Source: Acanthaster planci (lineage: Eukaryota; Echinodermata; Asteroidea; Valvatida; Acanthasteridae). Taken from it: DNA of 62,000 nt. The stretch covers positions 838,767-900,766 of the forward strand of contig NW_019091369.1 in the NCBI RefSeq assembly GCF_001949145.1. Direction: 5' to 3'. This document shows, one piece after another, positions 11,541-23,702 of this stretch. Within the stretch, counting starts at the first letter, position 1; each line of letters opens with the position of its first letter. The translations under genes and the position numbers were made by a program. The notes beneath the pieces are model-generated. The model was not told the origin of the DNA. It did not search any database and saw only the letters and a program-made list of their open reading frames with translations.

Positions 11541-12128
11541 TTAACCACTTGCTGCCGGGGGGGTTGAAAAATGTAGTCGGGACTTTTCCAAGATTTTCAG
11601 TTTTCAAAATTCTTCAAAAATTCATCATTTCAATTAATGGACGTTTGCACCCACACAAATTACTGTCTGGTGGCCATTCTAGTCTGACAGACAAAATCTA
11701 TTGATGTCTGAGTATTTCAGCCAGGCCAGCAGCCTTGTAAAGAGAGCCCAGTTTGTGCAGTGTTACGTAATTTTCTTTTGTTCACGAACCTGGCTCAGTG
11801 CACTGCTGACCTCTTTTCAATATGGGCCAGATTAGCATGCAGCAGTGCTGTGTGGCTCATCGCTGCGGTGGTGGAGCGCTTTTGTCCCCGGTGGTAATCC
11901 GCTCACTCTAAATGCCCCAAACCATAGTATCCTGTTTCAAAACAAGGCTGGATTATCTCCACTATTGAGAGTGAAAAAATGTCAGTAATGCCCAGCAGCC
12001 TGGTCTTTTGTTCCGCGTATGGTCTTTTGTTACAAGGCCCACTTCCCTTTGTCTCATTTCGGGTTCTCCCAACTCCGTGTATAAAGCCTACGTGCTCGAA
12101 AACGGATCCCCCGGCAGCAAGTGGTTAA
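11541..12128. mobile_element. Non-autonomous piggyBac-type MITE, copy 1
   Basis: The element begins TTAA-CCACTTGCTGCCGGG and ends CCCGGCAGCAAGTGG-TTAA. That is a terminal inverted repeat of about 15 bp flanked by a TTAA target duplication. TTAA flanks are the hallmark of piggyBac-superfamily insertion (Kolobok also uses TTAA). It is 588 bp with no transposase ORF. A second copy in the same orientation is at 27784-28381. This copy ends 88 bp before the last MAP-gene exon. Confidence 0.88.
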
Positions 12129-12216
12129 GGCTTCTTGGCTTATTGTTACAGTTGCAGGTAAGATGTTGATTCTACACTTTGCAGAATACTTTTTTTCTCA
12201 TCCATTCTTCCCCAAG

Positions 12217-12369
12217 ATTGTGGATGAAAAGCTGGCATTTAAGGAGGCAGCCTCACCTAGGACAGACACTGGAGCTAAGGAGCCCAGATCACCTAGAGGG
12301 TCACAGTCCCGGTCATCTCGAGGGTCTAGGACATCGGTGGATTCACAGGAGGCAGTCTTTGTTGAGTGA
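12217..12369 (+). CDS. MAPT-like: MAP2/MAP4/tau-family terminal coding exon
   Basis: The exon follows acceptor CCATTCTTCCCCAAG and runs to TGA at 12367-12369, giving 50 codons plus stop. It opens with IVDEKLAF, the start of another repeat-like unit that is then abandoned. The rest is a basic Ser/Arg-rich tail with two SPR motifs (SPRTDT and SPRGSQSRSSRGSR), suited to proline-directed phosphorylation. The end is acidic (EAVFVE). Vertebrate tau also follows its last repeat with a Ser/Pro-rich tail that carries SPR. Together the exons give five repeats plus tail. The gene's 3' UTR continues beyond the stop codon. Confidence 0.93.
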   Translation: MVDEKLAFKEAASPRTDTGAKEPRSPRGSQSRSSRGSRTSVDSQEAVFVE

Positions 12370-12511
12370 AGCCACACTCTTTCTGATGTCATAGGCTTAA
12401 CCTGTGATTTCCTTTGACAAACCCATCGATTGTTTTAATGCTCAACAGATCAAGTGATGTCTCCTCTAAGAATTTGTAAAGCTGTTTGATGAAAACAAGA
12501 ATACATAGACA

Positions 12512-12755
12512 GGTAATTCCAGAAATTAGGGGTCTATTTTTTTCGTGTCCCTGTCACATCTGATGTATGAACTTATAAGTTCAGAACACATTTTCTTATT
12601 TCCAAGAGTGATGAATTTATGTAAATTACCTGCCAAACAAATAGTAATAGTTTGCAATCACTTCTGGTGATATTTCCATGTCAAATAGCAAAGGTCAGAT
12701 GTAACAGGGACACAAAAATGTCACACGTTTGGACCCCTAGTTTCTAGAATTACCC
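12512..12755. mobile_element. Fold-back MITE with roughly 50-60 bp inverted arms
   Basis: The left arm at 12512-12563 (GGTAATTCCAGAAATTAGGG ... GTGTCCCTGTCACATCTGA) is matched in reverse by the right arm at 12695-12755 (TCAGATGTAACAGGGACACA ... CTAGTTTCTAGAATTACC). The loop is about 130 bp. It lies 140 bp after the MAP-gene stop codon, so it is probably inside the 3' UTR and could form a long RNA stem. Confidence 0.85.
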
Positions 12756-15700
12756 ACATTATCTAGGAGGTTAGTACAGTGTGCTTTGGTAGATCTAGCA
12801 TATGATATAGAGTCTGAATGGACTCTTTTATCAAAGAATACAGAACGGTTGTCAAGTAATCTGAAGTGATTTATTTCAGCAGTCATTGATCTCCTTCGAC
12901 TTTCAACTGTTGGGCTAGCAGCGGTGGATTTACATCACGGCAGCACTTTAGCCTTTCTATCAAGTTGTAGATTTGCTCTTGATGTTGAAGCTCACTCTGA
13001 GGCAGTTGCTTGCAAACAGGAGTTGAAATAAGTTGACAGCATAGACAAATTTTAGAGGCATTTGGATGTAGATTCGGAAAAAACTAAACTGTTTTTCTTG
13101 CTGGTTATTTTTGAATTTGCTGCATTTTTAGATGTGGTGTGAAGTGCTCCCCTCAAGGTTTATGCTTTTGATTAAATCTCGTAGGTACGATGAGTTACCT
13201 AAAATTTTCATTTAATATACACTCAGTTGTTAAATATTCGCTCAACACCCAAACTTACCATGATGGCTAAGTTCAGAGTTAAGATTTCTCCCATAAAGGT
13301 AGTTTTGTTGCACTGATGTCAGATTGTCACATCTAATTGAGTATTTTATCACATCAGTTGCAGCCACTCTTGAAGTGATCTCAGTAAACACAAAGCCATG
13401 TGTCAGGATTGTAAGAAAACATCCATGCATACTATTCTGGCCTACCAGCAGAACTAAAGCGATGTAAATGCATCATGATATTTGTCAGTCAGTCACATGT
13501 CTCTCCGCTGTAATTCATCACAGAGGGTGGGATCATGTGATATTTCGGGCCGGCTTTTATCATGGTGTTTTCCTTACCTCGATTGCCATCCACACAGTGC
13601 CTCTCTATCACATACAGTATCTGAAATCACTGGTCTTTCTTTTGGTAAAGGACTGTCGTTGGTCGGCCGTTGAGTACCTCCAGATTATTCTGCCTTCGAG
13701 TAAACACAAGAATGTTTCCTTCTTCTAGCATGAAACACGAAATACGCTGCATCCTGCAGACTTGATTGCTTAATGCCAGTGTTTAGAAATCCATTTTGTA
13801 GAAAGCTAATTGGTGCAACTGTTGCTATAACAATGACTGAGTCGCCCAAATGTTAAGGAAACGTTAGATTAACAGTAGGATTAAAGAGATGTGATTACGC
13901 ATTCCTAGCAGAAACTGTCAACGGGAATGTGTGATCACTTTTTGGAATTGCAATGTGGGTAAAGATTGTGCTCAGCAGCAGCTGGGCTGTAAAGTGATTG
14001 CGGGACTGCCAGGCATACATAAGCAACAATAGAGTACCGCAGTGAATAGGTCACCCGCATAATTAGTGTGTAAAAGGCATTAGCGTGAGAACCAGCGCGT
14101 GAACCAACACGCGCGCGTACTCCATTCGTTTGCACTGCACTTTCTGGTTCACAGTGACGTCACACTTCGGTACTCTATATGAAGTGTCTGGGAGTACCTG
14201 GCTCACTGTCCCACCATAGAGGAAGGACACAGAAGGAGTTGCAACTCTAGCATTTCAAAGTGTTCAAGGATGGTCCCTGCCGAGTCAGACAAATAATAGA
14301 AAACATTTCAAAACTGCCTGATTACCGCCTGCATCTTAGCCGGACAAGCAGGGCCAGTAATATCCTAGCAATACTTGTCGTTTTTTGCTTGCAATTGAAT
14401 ACAAATTATTGCTGTGACCAGGAAATAGAGAAAACTCCCTGATATTAGACCCACTTTTGCCATCGTAAACAAAGTTTTAATATTTTGATACACTGTTCCA
14501 TTACCCATGCAAAGTTTGTAATTTTATTCTCCTCCCTCCAATACATCAGTGTTCAAAGTCTTGGTACAAATTTGGCTAAGACTGGCCAACAAAATGTTGA
14601 CTTTTATCGGGAAGCTAAGTTCATAAGTAACAAAATGCACTATTTCATCACAGGGAGTGATCGTGAAATCTCATAAAGTATGTTTTTGTACAAATGCCAT
14701 AATAAAAACGATTCAAACAAAACAGAAAATCTTGCAAACAACCGGGCTATTTATTCCCAAAATAACTCTAGAAGAAAGAATTCATGAAGGGCAAAGACTG
14801 CACAAATAGATTTAGGGCACACGGCGTAATGCAAGCAACTGCGCAAGCATTAAATTTGACGTTGTCATGACATCGTACCAAGCACCAACAAAGGCATGAA
14901 TATTCAATTTCCTATACCTCAGTGCACAAAGTTCTAAGGATGTAGATTACCAGCGACAAATTGGGGGGGCAATCATAGGTACAAATGGACTTCGTGGTTG
15001 TGAAACAGATGGTGTGTAGCAAGCATTCGCTGTGCTCTGGCTATGCACATACCAGCCATGCCAGAAAGCAGTAATTGGCCAGATGTTACAGCCCGGGCAG
15101 TTCAACCTCCTTCTGTGTCCTTCCTCTATGGTCCCATGGAGGTGGTATTTTGTACTTGAGAATCTACATTTTCTCTCCTTTCAAACTCGCATCCCTTTTT
15201 CATCTCCTCCTAAGGTGTGAAATGCACCATTCGTTTTCCGCACTTTAACAAAGAGCAGTGTCTTCTTCCTTCTGGTTTAAGGCAAAGGATTTGATTTTTG
15301 ACATCGATTGAAAATAGAAATGAAAATTTCGAAAATTTGCAAGATTTTTTTCCTCAGAGAAATTAAGTAGTGTAAAGTCAGCTTTACTGTGTATTAAGCT
15401 TCCATAATATTGTAAGTAGGTATTTCAAACTTTGTGTAAGCATGAGTGGAATCAGCGGTTCGGCCAGGATCTCATCCGGGGTGATGGGAATGCAAAATGG
15501 CAGCCTTCAGATAAAGTAAAGATGTGGGAGAAACAGCAGTGTCCCCATATAGTGCAGTGGAATATGCACAAATGGGTAGAAAGCACTTATGCCTTCATGA
15601 AGATGGCTGAAAATTACATCTTGGTGCAAGGAGAAACAACCGAATTTCAGAATTTGTGGTTTTGAAGCTTGCGTGGCCAGAGCATGTATACCTGGTTGAA

Positions 15701-18700
15701 CCGCTAAGTGCAACCGACCGATTTATGAATTTATAAGATGCTACCCTGTAGGCTAAGCATCATGTGTTGTGCTTGTAAGTAGCAGAAGTATTGTTACTTG
15801 AAATTCCATACAATTTGTGATTTGTAAAAAAAAAAAGTTACTGAACAAAGGATGCATGTTCCACAGATGTTTTGATAATTTCTCTTCATCTTTCCTCAGG
15901 GAATTGGAATATTTTAAATTACTCACCCATTTGACTACACCCAGTGCCAGTCTCTGCATTCGGAGGTACCGGTACCAAGGCTCTATTCTTGTCTTCTTAT
16001 CATGCTTCAAAAATTGGAGCGGTTTGCGATCATTTTGTGGTGAATGATAGTACCTGTAAATCGAGTGACACAGACTGGAAAGTGTCTGTTGTACCTTTGC
16101 TGCAACCACATTAGTTCTTGTGAAATTGATACACATACAGTCCATGTTTGTTAAAGCTTAGATTCTCAGTAAAAACAGCTGGCTCGTGTATCACTTATCA
16201 TTTTGAATCATCAGGGACAACTAAAAGACAAGAACAGGTGCATGTAGTTAGGGCGATAATTACAGCTTATCACACAACTGTTGTACCAAGGATCTGCTGT
16301 GTATTGTGTATTCGAAATTTAGGTGATAAAAACCAGAATGTCATCATATTTAAACTTTAGACAAAGCAATAACCAATAAGAGGATAAATATAGTTTTGCT
16401 CACTGACAGTCATTGTCATTTCTGCCAAATGATATAGGTTTATGAATTTCCATGGAAAATGTACCGACTGAAGCTGAAGTGTCTTTTTTGATAGTGAACT
16501 TTTTAATAGGAACCAGACTTTGTAAAAAATGACCGAGATATACGACCTTTCTATGAAATGAACTTTTCTTGCCCCAGATAAAAACTCATCAAAAAGAAGT
16601 TTCTACCTCTATTTTGGCATATAAAAATATTCCAAATCCAATTTTTCTTCTATTGTTTCAAAGCAAATTGTTAACAGATGGGACACTGTACAGATCGCTG
16701 GGCCGGTTTGAAAACCCACCTATTTTTAAGTTGGCATTTTATACTTCCTGAAATAAAACAACTTCTGAAAACATTCCTCCTGTACGTGTACACTTCAATA
16801 CTCATTGATAATTGATTCGGCGTAGGAACAAGTAACTAGTCAAAATGTATTGATGAATTGATATGATGCATTCTGTACTTGTAAAGCCTAGCAGGTTGTA
16901 GTTTCATGAATGTATGTACTGTATTCGGTATTCATTCAAGCTGCATGCATTTTGCCGATGGAAGTGTCGCTTCGGTTTGTTTCTTGTAAAGGTGAAAAAA
17001 AAAATTGCAAACTTGATGGCATTTAACACCAGTTAATGACTTGCTGTGGTTTTTTTGCAGAAAGTGTGTACCTTTGTGTTTCGTCTGCTGGTCACATCTG
17101 CTGTGCCCTTGGTGGTTGAGGGCTCTTTACACTTTACATTGTTCACAAAGTCACGTGCATCAAAAGAACCAGTGGTTTGCCGAGTCCAGAATGTAGAAAT
17201 CACTTGGTTATGGCTAACACAATTTCTTGGCTGTAATCAAGTAACTGGACAGCTTTGGTGAGAATAAAATATGCTGGCCCCACCCTCCCTCCAAAAAAAA
17301 AAAAAAAAGGAAGGGGTCTGGTGGTAAGCAGAATGATTTCACTTCTGATTGGCTCTCGGATGCATATTTGCAGCAAAGTTTTGCTTTCAAATTGGAATTA
17401 ATGCCTGGAACGGGAACAAAATCATTCGCAGAGATCATACATGACAAACCACTAGATGGCCAGTGTTCAAAAAGTGGGGTACAGAAGGTAAACGTGATTT
17501 AGTCTCTTCCAGTCTGTTTTATTGTTGCTGCTTTTATTTTTTTAGGTTGACTGCTTGAATGCTTTTTACACTGTACATTTTTAGAATTGTGTATATATAC
17601 TTGTGTCCATCAGTGCTTGTGCTTCATGTGAAGATATGAAATTAAAAAACAGGATGAAAAGTTCACTTTCCTGTTTCTCTTGGGTTTTTACAAATTTGTC
17701 CAGTTCAAAAAATGTGTAGGTGGCACTGATTATGCATTGCTTTACGCATCGCGATATGTATCTATTGTGGACAGACGGAACGTGGACAGAAAACCCAGTC
17801 TCTTTCTTTACTGCTACATTATGAAAATTTGCACTAGAAGTGAAAGAATATTAATACTCCGTCTTTCCCTTTCTGTGGCGTTAAATAAATCACCCATTGT
17901 ATGATTATCAATTCTACACTGTATTGCGTCATCTCTTTTCTGGTAACAGAGACACGTATGTACCTGGATGTGTCGCAACGTTTGCTTGATTTCCAACATG
18001 GGCCTGAAATGTAGCATCACTTCACTACATGTAACATGCAAGAAAAAATACGTACACAGGAGTGAGAACCGTAAAGTCATTGAAAGTGAAACTGGAAATA
18101 TCCCGAGTTGGAAATTTACTTAGTTTTTAAACTCAAACGTATAAAATACAAGCATACAAACAATATTAGCACGGTTTCCTGTTTCCTTTTTGGTATTTGC
18201 CACTAAGTATCCAAAACCTTTACAGACTTGGTTCCAATTTCATGGCGTTGCTTAGCAGCAGAAATGTTGTGCTTACTACAGCATAAAATTGTGCTTACCG
18301 TAAACACTATTTCATGGCGGCATCACTTAGTGGCATGCCTCTCTGCTGTACGTACCTCTTATAAAATACACATAGCCTCTGTTACCGTAAACCCGCGTGC
18401 TAAGCAGTGCCATGATATACGGCACTGATCAGTGACAAAAAGCCACCTAATTGCTCCCGATGGAAATCCAACCACCATTGTAGTTTCACTGGTCTCACTC
18501 CGGTTACATTATACATGCTGAGTGATACATCAAACTAGTTTCGGGGCAATCAAGTAACGGCGAAACAAATGTATAGGGCAACCCTGCTGGTAATTTGATG
18601 GTAACTCCAGGGCCCATTTTATGACATCTTCATCAGTTACAAAAATCTAGATGCAGCAAACCTCCACAGCTCTGATATAACTATACATGCGACAATAACC

Positions 18701-18860
18701 AACAATAAGCATTTGATGCAACATTGAAACACTCCATGTAACCACGGACCATTTACCCAGGGAAGTGCAAGCTCAGAGCTGGTTCAGTGCGTGTTACGGC
18801 CGGCACAATATCAAAGCAGAAATTAAATTGGATTATCTCTAATAAAACATATATTCCTGT
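12756..18860. other. Intergenic stretch with no supported gene
   Basis: The stretch between the MAP-gene 3' end and the elements near 19 kb holds only short ORFs without recognisable domains. One is a 130-codon minus-strand frame at 15753-16145. Around 18228-18430 a TTAGCAGCA/CTAAGCAGTG-bearing block looks like an old repeat, but its ends could not be defined. Confidence 0.45.
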
Positions 18861-19415
18861 CTACCACTTTGTTTTCTTGTAATATTTTAAGTCAGGGTAC
18901 ACCCTTTCTAAAAATATGCTGCTCAAGATATTTCATCATATACATTCTGAGAAAGGTTTACCACAAAATTGGGGACTTTTGCCTCATTAAAACTTCGTTT
19001 CTGCTTGAAATCAACAAAGAAGATTTATTCGTCGAAACGAATAGATTTAAGAACCGTGTCGGCGCGTCGTCTTGGCATAACCACGGCTGCACTGTACATG
19101 CTGCATGCTGCACCCGTGTCGTGTGGTCGCAAGTTTTTTTGAGAAAGTCAAGAGCGCCTGCGGGGGTAATAACAATCTGTAACACGCATGGAACCAAGGT
19201 CGCACATGTGTTTGCACTGGAGCCGCTCGTGGTTGCACATCCCTGGGTAAATGGTCCGTGATGTAACTACTGGAGATTCTAGTGATCCTTGGCATCAGTG
19301 AAAGGGGTTCCTGAAATCTAAAACACAGATAACATGACCTCAATATTCCCTCGTGTAACACAGATTTTGAGGGCAATGGTCCATCTGGCGTTGGAAGAAT
19401 CCACTAGCTTCATTT

Positions 19416-19807
19416 AGGGGCAGGTTTGATCAAGGACCATAGTTCAACTCACTCTGATCGAACAAACGCTAGTCGACGATGGTTGGACAAGTCTAGTCAA
19501 CTATTCGTAACCAACCTACCGAGGTTGGTCATATCACTGGTTGCCATAAACCGTTTGTAATAGCACAGTGCAGAGAGGACCAGTTATAAGAAAAATGCCA
19601 GAAAACAGTATGTCACTAATAAATCACCATTTTTACCATTTTTTTGGCTACTTTGCCCAACCTGCGACCACCTTTTCTCCCCCTTCGGCATAGCGACCCA
19701 AATATGGTTGACTAGGGTTGTTCATAATTCAACTTCACTGCCCATGCACTAGGTACGTCACAAACCAACCACTAGTTACTAGTGGTCCTTGATCAAACTC
19801 TCCCTAG
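19416..19807. mobile_element. Fold-back DNA element with about 20-bp inverted ends
   Basis: The left end GGTTTGATCAAGGACCATAG (19423 on) is the inverse of the right end CTAGTGGTCCTTGATCAAAC (19779-19798). The outer AGGGG/CCCTAG bases are also partly complementary. It is about 390 bp and non-coding. A TAG direct repeat at the edges may be the target duplication. It lies between the convergent MAP-family and ELAC1 genes. Confidence 0.65.
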
Positions 19808-20288
19808 TATTCTGCCCGTGCAGAACTCTTGTGCAGTTTTGTGTTCTTCTTTTTTTCAAATAATTTAATGGTTTTTGTGGTTATTTTTACTTTTCTTGTC
19901 ATCTTAAGAAATTTTGAAATTATACTTATTGTTTATTTTCATATTTGTAATTTCCACTTGTGATTTTGTATGAATGCAAAAACCAGGTAATTCAGCTTAA
20001 TACTGCGGATTGATTAAATAAAACCTGAATATGAATAGAAACACCAATAGACTTGTGGTCCTATCATATACATAAAACTCAAAGGCAAAAAATGTCCTAG
20101 GGGAGAGAACATCATGGCTGAATTGACTCAACAGTTTTTAACACATTACACAGGCCAGTGGGCATCTGCTTCCGGAGAAAGTTATGTATGGAATGTTCAG
20201 CTTCTCTGAGATGGTATGGAAGTGCAAGTCTTTGTCCAAGTCCGTTTGTAAATGCTAGGGCATTTTCAGCATGGCTTTTCTGTCCAGC

Positions 20289-20511
20289 TTTACCAAAAGA
20301 CAAAACCACAAGTGCCAGATCTCATAGTCTTGTTTCTCAGTGAGTCAGTCGCCCGCTGCACTGTTAGAGGCTAATCCATTGTCTGGTATTAGAGGCCATT
20401 AAAGCAGTGCTACCACACCTTTACCAAAAGACCAAACCGCAAGTGCCAGATCTCATAGAATTGTTTCTCTGTGAGTCAGTCGCCCGCTGCACTGTGGTGC
20501 TACCACGCCTG
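20289..20511. repeat. 131-bp tandem duplication with deletion in second copy
   Basis: The block TTTACCAAAAGAC ... AAGTGCCAGATCTCATAG ... GTGAGTCAGTCGCCCGCTGC begins at 20289 and again at 20420. The second unit lacks the segment after GCACTGT and resumes at GGTGCTACCACGCCT. It lies 300-520 bp beyond the ELAC1 stop codon, probably in its 3' UTR or just downstream. Confidence 0.85.
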
Positions 20512-20811
20512 CGGGAAGATCATACGCACACATTACATGTCTCTTTGACCAGCCCGGTGCTGTGACCTGTCATAAAATAATGCACGTGCTCCTCATGTTT
20601 CAGAACGTGCTAGCGTGGTACACCCACAGCAACTGCATCTCCGCCAAATAGTCTCCTTGAAGTAGTCTATGAACTGATTGGCAATGTAATTGTTGGACTA
20701 GGAAAAGGACAGTCTGGTAACAAGCTTAAGGTCATTGGCAATGTTCTCCCTGCACCCGTACCCAACTAACGAGAGACAAAAGTCCATGTTCATTCTCCTA
20801 AGAAGATGACA

Positions 20812-21065
20812 TCAACTTTTCATTGAGGCCTCTGTGTCCATCTCTGTGGCCAACACTTCCACCTTCCTGTGTATGGTGATGGTATCAAGGTCTTCAGCGA
20901 TGACCACCTGACCAGTGTAATTGGTCTCGGTTGCCTGCCTCAGCAAGAGTTCCACCGTTTCTTCCCCGTCCTCAGCCGTCTCGTTTAGGGGCCTGAAGCG
21001 CTGACTGACGTGGAAGAGGACCAGGCTCTTGGCGTTGATGCTCCTGGCAAACTCAGCTGCCATGG
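20812..21065 (-). CDS. ELAC1: ELAC1 (tRNase Z short form) exon 7, C-terminus
   Basis: This terminal coding exon covers residues 290-372, with TGA at 20812-20814. The acceptor CCCTTACCAG joins exon 6 in phase 1: codon 289 is G plus CC, giving Ala. It holds MAAEFA, then LVLFHVSQRF, in which His307 is the last conserved metal ligand of the RNase Z fold (the H-x-SQR-F/Y motif of ELAC1). The last 60 residues, acidic then basic, include VVIAEDLDTITI, matching the end strand of the family. The tail beyond that is a little longer than in the human protein. Confidence 0.95.
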
Positions 21066-22039
21066 CTGGTAAGGGACATAAAAGATGAAAGAAACTTGAC
21101 ACCTGTGTCTTTTCCATGACTTCACTTCACAGCCCCCCCCCCGGAAAAAGGTTTATTTGGTTAGTTTGAGACCACTTGAATTTTTGACGGAGTGAATTTC
21201 TTGACACTGATGGTTTTTCTCTAAACGTAGTTCACTACTTTATACAAAAATCAAATTTTGAACGAAAAATAACCATTGGTGAAGCCAAACATCTCATCCA
21301 AATTTCAAGAGAGCAGTTAGCTATCAGGCATGAGACTACCAAGTCAGAAAAAAAGAGAAATTCCAAGCTGCTTAAGACTTTGCTGAATGTTTGAAAGTTT
21401 GTTGTGCCTCTCACAGAAAATAAAAATGAGAAAATAAGGTGATTTAAAGAAACTTTGCATGCCTGAGTTTATAGTTCCCTACAGACAGAGAGCTAGGATT
21501 GAACAAGATGAGAAGAGATCGGTACTGACTGCAGACAAGTGGACTCATGTTGACAGCGATAACAAACCTAGCACCTACTACCTGATGCATAGATCAACAT
21601 TAATCTCACATGCACTGAATTTCTTTACTGTACACTACATGTAGTTGCTAAACTAACATAGTGCCCTTTCTAAGACGCCTCGTTGGTTCTTTAGCCTGGT
21701 TGGCTGAAACACAGTCACATGGGGTTTTCTAATCTAGGCTGGAGCATGAAATTTGCATCAGCATCATTACAGACTTGTGCTACATTGCATGTGCATAATT
21801 CCCGAAGTGTAACGCTCAATTTACTGCCCAAGTTATTGACAAGTTTATACAGCACCTTCAATTATAAAACCTTGAGAAAATTCTCCTATTTTATATTTTG
21901 GACAGTGGTGTTACAAAAAACAAGGGCTGACATATTTCGGTCACTTGTGCATGTCTATGCTCCCCTCAGGCCTGTGAGTGACCAAAAAAAGGGTTCTACT
22001 TGCCCATCCTTGGGCTCAGGAGAAACAGGACCCTCTTTT

Positions 22040-22255
22040 GGTCAATAGCTGATCCTTCAGGTACATAGATGAGCACTAGAGACCTCACTGCCGGTCCATA
22101 TATGAATTCTAGGTCAATAGCTGATCCTCCAGGTACATAGATGAGCACTAGAGACCTCACTGCCGGTCCATATATGAATTCTAGGTCAATAGCTGATCCT
22201 CCAGGTACATAGATGAGCACTAGAGACCTCACTGCCGGTCCATATATGAATTCTA
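22040..22255. repeat. 72-bp tandem repeat, 3 exact-length copies
   Basis: Units start GGTCAATAGCTGATCC at 22040, 22112 and 22184 and are almost identical. The array lies in ELAC1 intron 6, 35 bp from the exon 6 splice donor. A period of 72 keeps a minus-strand frame open through all copies. Confidence 0.96.
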
Positions 22256-22289
22256 GGGCACACATTGAGGGTCCATTACACAGTCCTAC

Positions 22290-22421
22290 CTGGTGTGGAA
22301 TGGCCAGCCTCCAAGCATTTCTCCACAAGTTCATTGTTTAAGGTGGCCTCGTGTACCAGGATGTCAGCGTCGTAGGCTATCCTGCTGATCTGAGAGGAGT
22401 CCTTTGTGTCTCCAAGAATGA
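22290..22421 (-). CDS. ELAC1: ELAC1 exon 6
   Basis: This 132-nt exon covers residues 246-288, with acceptor TTCCACAG and donor CCAG/GTAGGA. It contains ILGDTKDSS (Asp249, the bridging metal ligand), [10 protein letters not shown] (the conserved HEAT motif) and AGHSTP (His285, the catalytic-loop GHST motif). All three are in the order and spacing of ELAC1/RNase Z proteins. The phases (2 bases in, 1 base out) match exons 5 and 7 exactly. Confidence 0.97.
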
Positions 22422-23271
22422 CTGTGGAAGAGGTAGATCACTGAATCACGTCAAGATTACTTACAGGCCACTACCTGAAGGCCCGTTCATACTTGGCATC
22501 AAAGTACGCACAAATGTGAAATTGTGACATCAGGGTAAGTATTCACGGTGCGAATTAGCAAAAGTTCAACACATTTCAACTCCAACAAATCTCATTCAAA
22601 ATGTTTTCTGACTTCAACTTTTCTTCATCTTTAGAAAACATGCAGCTTTACTCTCTTTTGGTGAAAACTATTTCCCTAAAACCATCACGACAGGTGACAA
22701 GCCTCATAAACACTTTCTAATATCCACAAAGCAGTAGAAAGTTGTAAGTCTTGTTCATCAGTTTAGACTTGATGACATAACAAATACAGGTGACGTATAA
22801 AATGATACCCTGCAAATGATATTGAGTTCGAATGAGTTATCAGGGCTGGAAATAAACAACGGCCACGTGGGCCATTGACGCTTTATTTTTTAAGATGGCT
22901 GTGGTGCCCTGCGAAAGCATATTTAGTTTACAGCCATAGAGGTCGCCGTGCCCATATTCCTTGGCCGCCGTACCTGTCTTCAGAAAGCGACAGACACTTA
23001 AAGTTAAACATACCTATGTAAAAGCTTTGCCACAAACAACGATCTCGGATGGGAGCACTAATAGCAGGTTTAGGTGACATTGCAATAAGAAATTTGAAAA
23101 ATGTCTTCAAAAACACTGACAAACAGTTACCAAATATCAGCAAAATATAATGAAATCGAACGGAAGTTCTGTAACACAACATGGGTAATACACGTCGCAT
23201 TCACGCACGTTTTCACTGCTCTGTGGAGAACTCATTCAAAGAGTGGAGAACTCATTCACAGCATGGAGTTT

Positions 23272-23544
23272 GTCATCAGGAAAGCTCCCAAAGTCCAACC
23301 TTACCACTATCTCAATCTGGGTCAGGGTCCAACGAAGCAGTTGATTCAACCCAACGCTTTGAACAGTGTGCTTTGTTTGTCATCAGGAAAGCTCCCAAAG
23401 TCCAACATTACAACTATCGCAATCTGGGTCAGGGTCCAAAGAAGCACTTGATTCAACCCGACGCTTTGAACAGTGTGCTTTGTTTGTCGTCAGAAAAGCT
23501 CCCAAAGTTCAACCTTACCACTATCGCAATCTGGGTCAGGGTCC
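23272..23544. repeat. 107-bp tandem repeat, about 2.5 copies, abutting a splice donor
   Basis: Units start GTCATCAGGAAAGCTCCCAA at 23272 and 23379, and GTCGTCAGAAAAGCTCCCAA at 23486. The third copy stops after GGGTCAGGGTCC, about 10 bp short of the ELAC1 exon 5 end at 23554. The array lies in ELAC1 intron 5. ORFs over it on both strands come from the repeat. Confidence 0.95.
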
Positions 23545-23553
23545 TTTTCTCAC

Positions 23554-23702
23554 CTATTTTCCGTCCTTGTATTGACGGTCCAATGGCTTCAATTGGAGTG
23601 ATGATCTCACCACTGGGTGACACAATGTTCTCTCCTGATTTGATCTTGGCATACAAGGGACCCGGCGGTATTCCTCTCTCCTTTAGATACCCAGCTTTCA
23701 AT
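23554..23702 (-). CDS. ELAC1: ELAC1 exon 5
   Basis: This 149-nt exon covers residues 196-244, with acceptor TTTTCCAACCAG and donor ATAG/GTGAGA. It reads LKAGYLKERGIPPGPLYAKI and ends SIQGRKI. The GIPPGPLY segment is the conserved stretch that follows motif III in RNase Z enzymes. GRKI, joined to VILGD of the next exon, forms the conserved strand that leads to the Asp ligand. The phases fit both neighbours. Confidence 0.97.

Noticed and set aside
15753-16145. 130-codon minus-strand ORF in the intergenic region
   Set aside because: No motif, splice partner or neighbouring exon supports it; its length is within chance.
17046-17261. Frame after a strong acceptor GTTTTTTTGCAG at 17060
   Set aside because: Hydrophobic translation without a donor or partner exon; treated as chance.
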